A DNA stretch of 9,423 nt, from positions 1 through 9,423 of the forward strand of contig JAGPUU010000227.1 in assembly GCA_018067325.1 (NCBI GenBank), in the 5' to 3' direction. Numbering within the stretch: the stretch's first letter is position 1; each line of letters starts with the position of its first letter. A program made the translations under genes and the position numbers. This stretch comes from Amphritea sp. (GTDB lineage Bacteria > Pseudomonadota > Gammaproteobacteria > Pseudomonadales > Balneatricaceae). Positions 7,716-9,423 of this stretch are shown here, piece after piece. The notes beneath the pieces were generated by a model. That model made no database searches and was not told the origin of the DNA. It worked only from the letters and a program-made list of their open reading frames with translations.

Positions 7716-8357
7716 ATGCAAGATTATCAGAGAGAGTTTATCGAGTTCGCGATTGATAAAGAGGTGTTGCGATTCGGCGAGTTCACACTGAAGTCTGGTC
7801 GTACTAGTCCTTATTTTTTCAATGCCGGCCTCTTCAATACAGGCGCAGCGTTGGCACGGTTAGGAAAATGCTATGCGGCAGCCATTCAGGAATCAGGTAT
7901 CGAGTACGATGTGATGCTGGGTCCTGCATACAAAGGTATACCGCTGGCAGCGGCGACTTGTGTCGCATTGGCGACCGAATTTGGCCAGGATGTTCCTTAC
8001 GTGTTTAATCGTAAGGAAGCTAAAACCCATGGTGAAGGCGGAAACCTAGTAGGCGCACCATTGGAAGGTCGGGTGTTGATTATTGATGATGTGATTACCG
8101 CAGGCACTGCGATCCGTGAAGTGATGGATATCATTGATCAGGCTGGGGCAACTCCAGCAGGGACTGTCATTGCTTTGAATCGACAGGAAAAGGGCAAAGG
8201 AGAGCTATCAGCGATTCAGGAAGTTGAGCGTGATTATAATATGCCGGTGGCAAGCATCGTTTCTCTAAATGACCTGCTGACTTACCTAGGTGAAAAGGGT
8301 GGGATGGATGCTCAGATCGAAGCGATTTCGGCGTATCGCGCACAATATGGCATCTGA
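7716..8357 (+). CDS. pyrE: Orotate phosphoribosyltransferase
   Basis: A 213-residue enzyme, the same length as E. coli PyrE. It joins orotate to PRPP to give OMP in de novo pyrimidine synthesis. The PRPP-binding signature [13 protein letters not shown] is at 120-132, the flexible catalytic loop [13 protein letters not shown] at 97-109, and [20 protein letters not shown] near the N-terminus. The ATG at 7716-7718 is chosen because GGAG lies 7 bases upstream and family proteins begin at this Met; a TTG at 7701 is rejected. A -10-like TATTAT at 7673-7678 could serve it, but no good -35 is visible. It is divergent from crc and followed by a stem-loop and then tRNA-Phe. Confidence 0.97.
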   Translation: MQDYQREFIEFAIDKEVLRFGEFTLKSGRTSPYFFNAGLFNTGAALARLGKCYAAAIQESGIEYDVMLGPAYKGIPLAAATCVALATEFGQDVPYVFNRKEAKTHGEGGNLVGAPLEGRVLIIDDVITAGTAIREVMDIIDQAGATPAGTVIALNRQEKGKGELSAIQEVERDYNMPVASIVSLNDLLTYLGEKGGMDAQIEAISAYRAQYGI

Positions 8358-8396
8358 TAGGTTACTTATTGATCAGTAACCTAATGTTTTATCAGA
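8353..8396 (+). terminator. Nested stem-loop after pyrE, probable terminator
   Basis: TAGGTTACT at 8358-8366 pairs perfectly with AGTAACCTA at 8375-8383 around an 8-base loop. A weak T-run (TTTT at 8387-8390) follows. Outside it TCTGATA (8353-8359) matches TATCAGA (8390-8396) in inverted orientation and includes the pyrE stop codon. The low GC content and short T-run suggest modest termination strength. Confidence 0.55.
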
Positions 8397-8412
8397 CACC
8401 CGGGTAATTTAG

Positions 8413-8452
8413 TTGATTTTTGCCGATCAGGCGTGTTTAATAAGCGCCCGTT
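8413..8452 (+). promoter_or_regulatory. tRNA-Phe promoter with GC-rich discriminator
   Basis: TTGATT (8413-8418) is followed after 17 bases by TTTAAT (8436-8441), a 5/6 -10 box. The bases after it, AAGCGCCCG, form a GC-rich discriminator, as in rRNA and tRNA promoters that ppGpp and DksA turn down. Transcription would start near 8448, leaving only about five leader bases before the mature tRNA 5' end at 8453. Confidence 0.65.
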
Positions 8453-8528
8453 GCCCGGATAGCTCAGTCGGTAGAGCAGAGGATTGAAAATCCTCGTGTC
8501 CTTGGTTCGATTCCGAGTCCGGGCACCA
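8453..8528 (+). tRNA. tRNA-Phe (anticodon GAA)
   Basis: A complete 76-base cloverleaf with an encoded CCA end. The acceptor stem is GCCCGGA/TCCGGGC, the D arm GCTC/GAGC, the anticodon arm GAGGA-TTGAAAA-TCCTC with anticodon GAA, the variable loop GTGTC, and the T arm CTTGG-TTCGATT-CCGAG. It is almost identical to E. coli tRNA-Phe, the only visible change being an anticodon-stem pair. It has its own promoter and terminator. Confidence 0.98.
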
Positions 8529-8545
8529 CTTATTTGTTTTGATAG

Positions 8546-8572
8546 AGCCTCACTTTGCAGTGGGGCTTTTTT
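8546..8572 (+). terminator. Terminator of tRNA-Phe
   Basis: AGCCTCACT (8546-8554) pairs with AGTGGGGCT (8559-8567) around TTGC, a 9-bp stem with one G-U pair, followed by a run of T's to 8572. It begins 18 bases after the tRNA CCA end. On the minus strand no T-run follows, so it acts in one direction only. Confidence 0.88.
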
Positions 8573-8700
8573 ATATCTGGGATATCGCAGCTCGGAACAC
8601 GAACCGGGTTTGATTATTCGTTGCTACGCTCCTCACCCTTCGGGCCATCGCCCAAGGTCTGCCCTTCGGCCTGTTAGCAGCGCTGATAGTATTAAGCTTT
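8573..8700. other. Intergenic stretch with clustered GC hairpins
   Basis: No gene was seen. GGGC-CATC-GCCC at 8642-8653 is a compact hairpin; CCCTTCGG occurs twice in direct orientation (8636-8643 and 8662-8669); and GCC-CTTC-GGC (8661-8670) can form a tetraloop hairpin. These stand where transcripts of the thioesterase gene (minus strand) would run out, but no U-run follows, so an intrinsic terminator is not supported. A REP-like element or RNA structure is possible. Confidence 0.45.
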
Positions 8701-8733
8701 ACTTATTACTTATTACTTATTACTTATTACTTA
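8701..8733. repeat. Heptanucleotide tandem repeat (ACTTATT), four units plus a partial one
   Basis: Four perfect ACTTATT units run from 8701 to 8728, followed by ACTTA. On the minus strand the unit is AATAAGT, which places TAA stops in all three frames because seven is not a multiple of three. The repeat supplies the last Lys codon and the stop of the thioesterase gene. Confidence 0.95.
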
Positions 8734-9197
8734 GGTGCAGTGTCTGGTAATTTCACTGCTATCATATGTCCTGTTGCGCAGATTTCTCCATCTGCACTCA
8801 AAGATAAGTCAATAGTGATTTTTCGTGGTTTGATTTCTACGATTTTGCCTCTAACTTCTAGCTCAACATCAATAGGGGTAGGGCGTAGAAAATCTACCTT
8901 AAGTGAGGCAGTAACATACCTTATGTGCGGTTCAGTTCCCATTGTCCGATTTTCAGCTTTAAATGTAGCAGCAGCAGCTGAAGCGGTTCCATGACAATCA
9001 AGCAAAGAAGCCACTAATCCCCCATAGGCTTTACCAGGGACTCCTCCGGTGTGATAGCTTTCAGGTGTAAAAAGCGCAATGGTAGTATCCCCGTCCCAAT
9101 AGCTCTTTAAATGAAGCCCATGTTCATTGCTTTTGCCGCATCCGTAACAATGACTAAAATTATCTGGATAACAATCCTGAAAAGCTTTTCTAATCAT
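8727..9197 (-). CDS. PaaI-family hotdog-fold thioesterase
   Basis: A 156-residue protein with the single-domain hotdog thioesterase pattern. The N-terminal HCYGCGKSNEHGLHL (16-30) carries the Cys-x2-Cys of this subfamily. PGKAYGGLVASLLDCHGTAS (54-73) is the central helix region with the conserved GG and the likely catalytic D67. LKVDFLRPTP (99-108) and a C-terminal beta strand region follow. It probably hydrolyses an acyl-CoA; the substrate is unknown. ATG 9195-9197 is preferred, with a weak GAGA upstream; an in-frame TTG at 9210-9212 has no ribosome binding site. The stop lies inside the heptamer tandem repeat. It stands alone, with no obvious promoter in the ~225 bases upstream. Confidence 0.85.
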   Translation of the reverse strand: MIRKAFQDCYPDNFSHCYGCGKSNEHGLHLKSYWDGDTTIALFTPESYHTGGVPGKAYGGLVASLLDCHGTASAAAATFKAENRTMGTEPHIRYVTASLKVDFLRPTPIDVELEVRGKIVEIKPRKITIDLSLSADGEICATGHMIAVKLPDTAPK

Positions 9198-9423
9198 GTT
9201 GTTTTCTCGCAAGGTTACAAAATTGCTAACATTTTAATAGAGAGATCCCACAAGAGCCCTCTTTGACTTAACGCGAATATCAAGTAACGGGAGTGGTTAC
9301 ATCACTAACTTCTAATAGGCTCATTAATCGTTAACTTTATTTTGCCTAAGGTTGTTAGTTAGTCTATTGATTAAAATCGGTATAAATAAGGCAGGATAGT
9401 GTCATTCAACGCGCGAATCAGGA

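Noticed and set aside
8484..8750. 88-codon frame starting inside the tRNA gene and running through the heptamer repeat
   Set aside because: It begins inside tRNA-Phe, and its tail is the repeat translated (Leu/Tyr/Ile runs); it persists only because the plus-strand repeat has no stop codons.
9190..9206. AACAACAT near the thioesterase start as a Crc/Hfq AANAANAA target
   Set aside because: It is one base short of the Pseudomonas consensus, and such A-rich strings are common near start codons; not enough to claim regulation.

Overview
The window looks like chromosomal DNA of a marine-type gammaproteobacterium, probably Oceanospirillales/Oceanospirillaceae-like or a close relative of the Pseudomonas lineage. 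This placement is inferred from the yicC-gmk-rpoZ-spoT order, the rph-crc-pyrE neighbourhood (known from Pseudomonas) and protein similarity recalled from memory; no search was run. Nearly everything is conserved housekeeping. The accessory parts are one inserted dioxygenase gene and two repeat-bearing gaps.

Layout. 1-30 is the tail of an intrinsic terminator belonging to something left of the window. 31-451 is gene-free and holds an imperfect direct repeat and a REP-like palindrome. A long minus-strand block follows, read right to left: yicC (4916-5779), a phytanoyl-CoA-dioxygenase-like gene (3884-4864), gmk (3005-3625), rpoZ (2709-2921) and spoT (486-2609), closed by a strong terminator at 452-486. 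Divergent from yicC is rph (plus, 5918-6688). It converges on crc (minus, 6750-7517) over a shared bidirectional terminator. pyrE (plus, 7716-8357) is divergent from crc and is followed by a tRNA-Phe(GAA) gene (8453-8528) with its own promoter and terminator. After a gap with GC hairpins and a 7-bp tandem repeat comes a PaaI-type thioesterase gene (minus, 8727-9197). The last ~225 bases hold no gene that I can support; a plus-strand gene may begin just past the edge.

How the genes fit together. gmk (GMP to GDP), rpoZ (omega, part of a ppGpp site on RNA polymerase) and spoT (ppGpp synthesis and hydrolysis) form the classical guanine-nucleotide/stringent-response operon. yicC and rph are RNA-processing enzymes, pyrE makes OMP for pyrimidine synthesis, and crc is a post-transcriptional catabolite repression factor. 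The tRNA-Phe promoter has a GC-rich discriminator, as expected of a stringently controlled stable-RNA promoter. The clearest outsider is the AT-richer PhyH-family gene, which sits between yicC and gmk, neighbours in Pseudomonas. I found no CRISPR array, transposase, phage gene or new multi-gene system.
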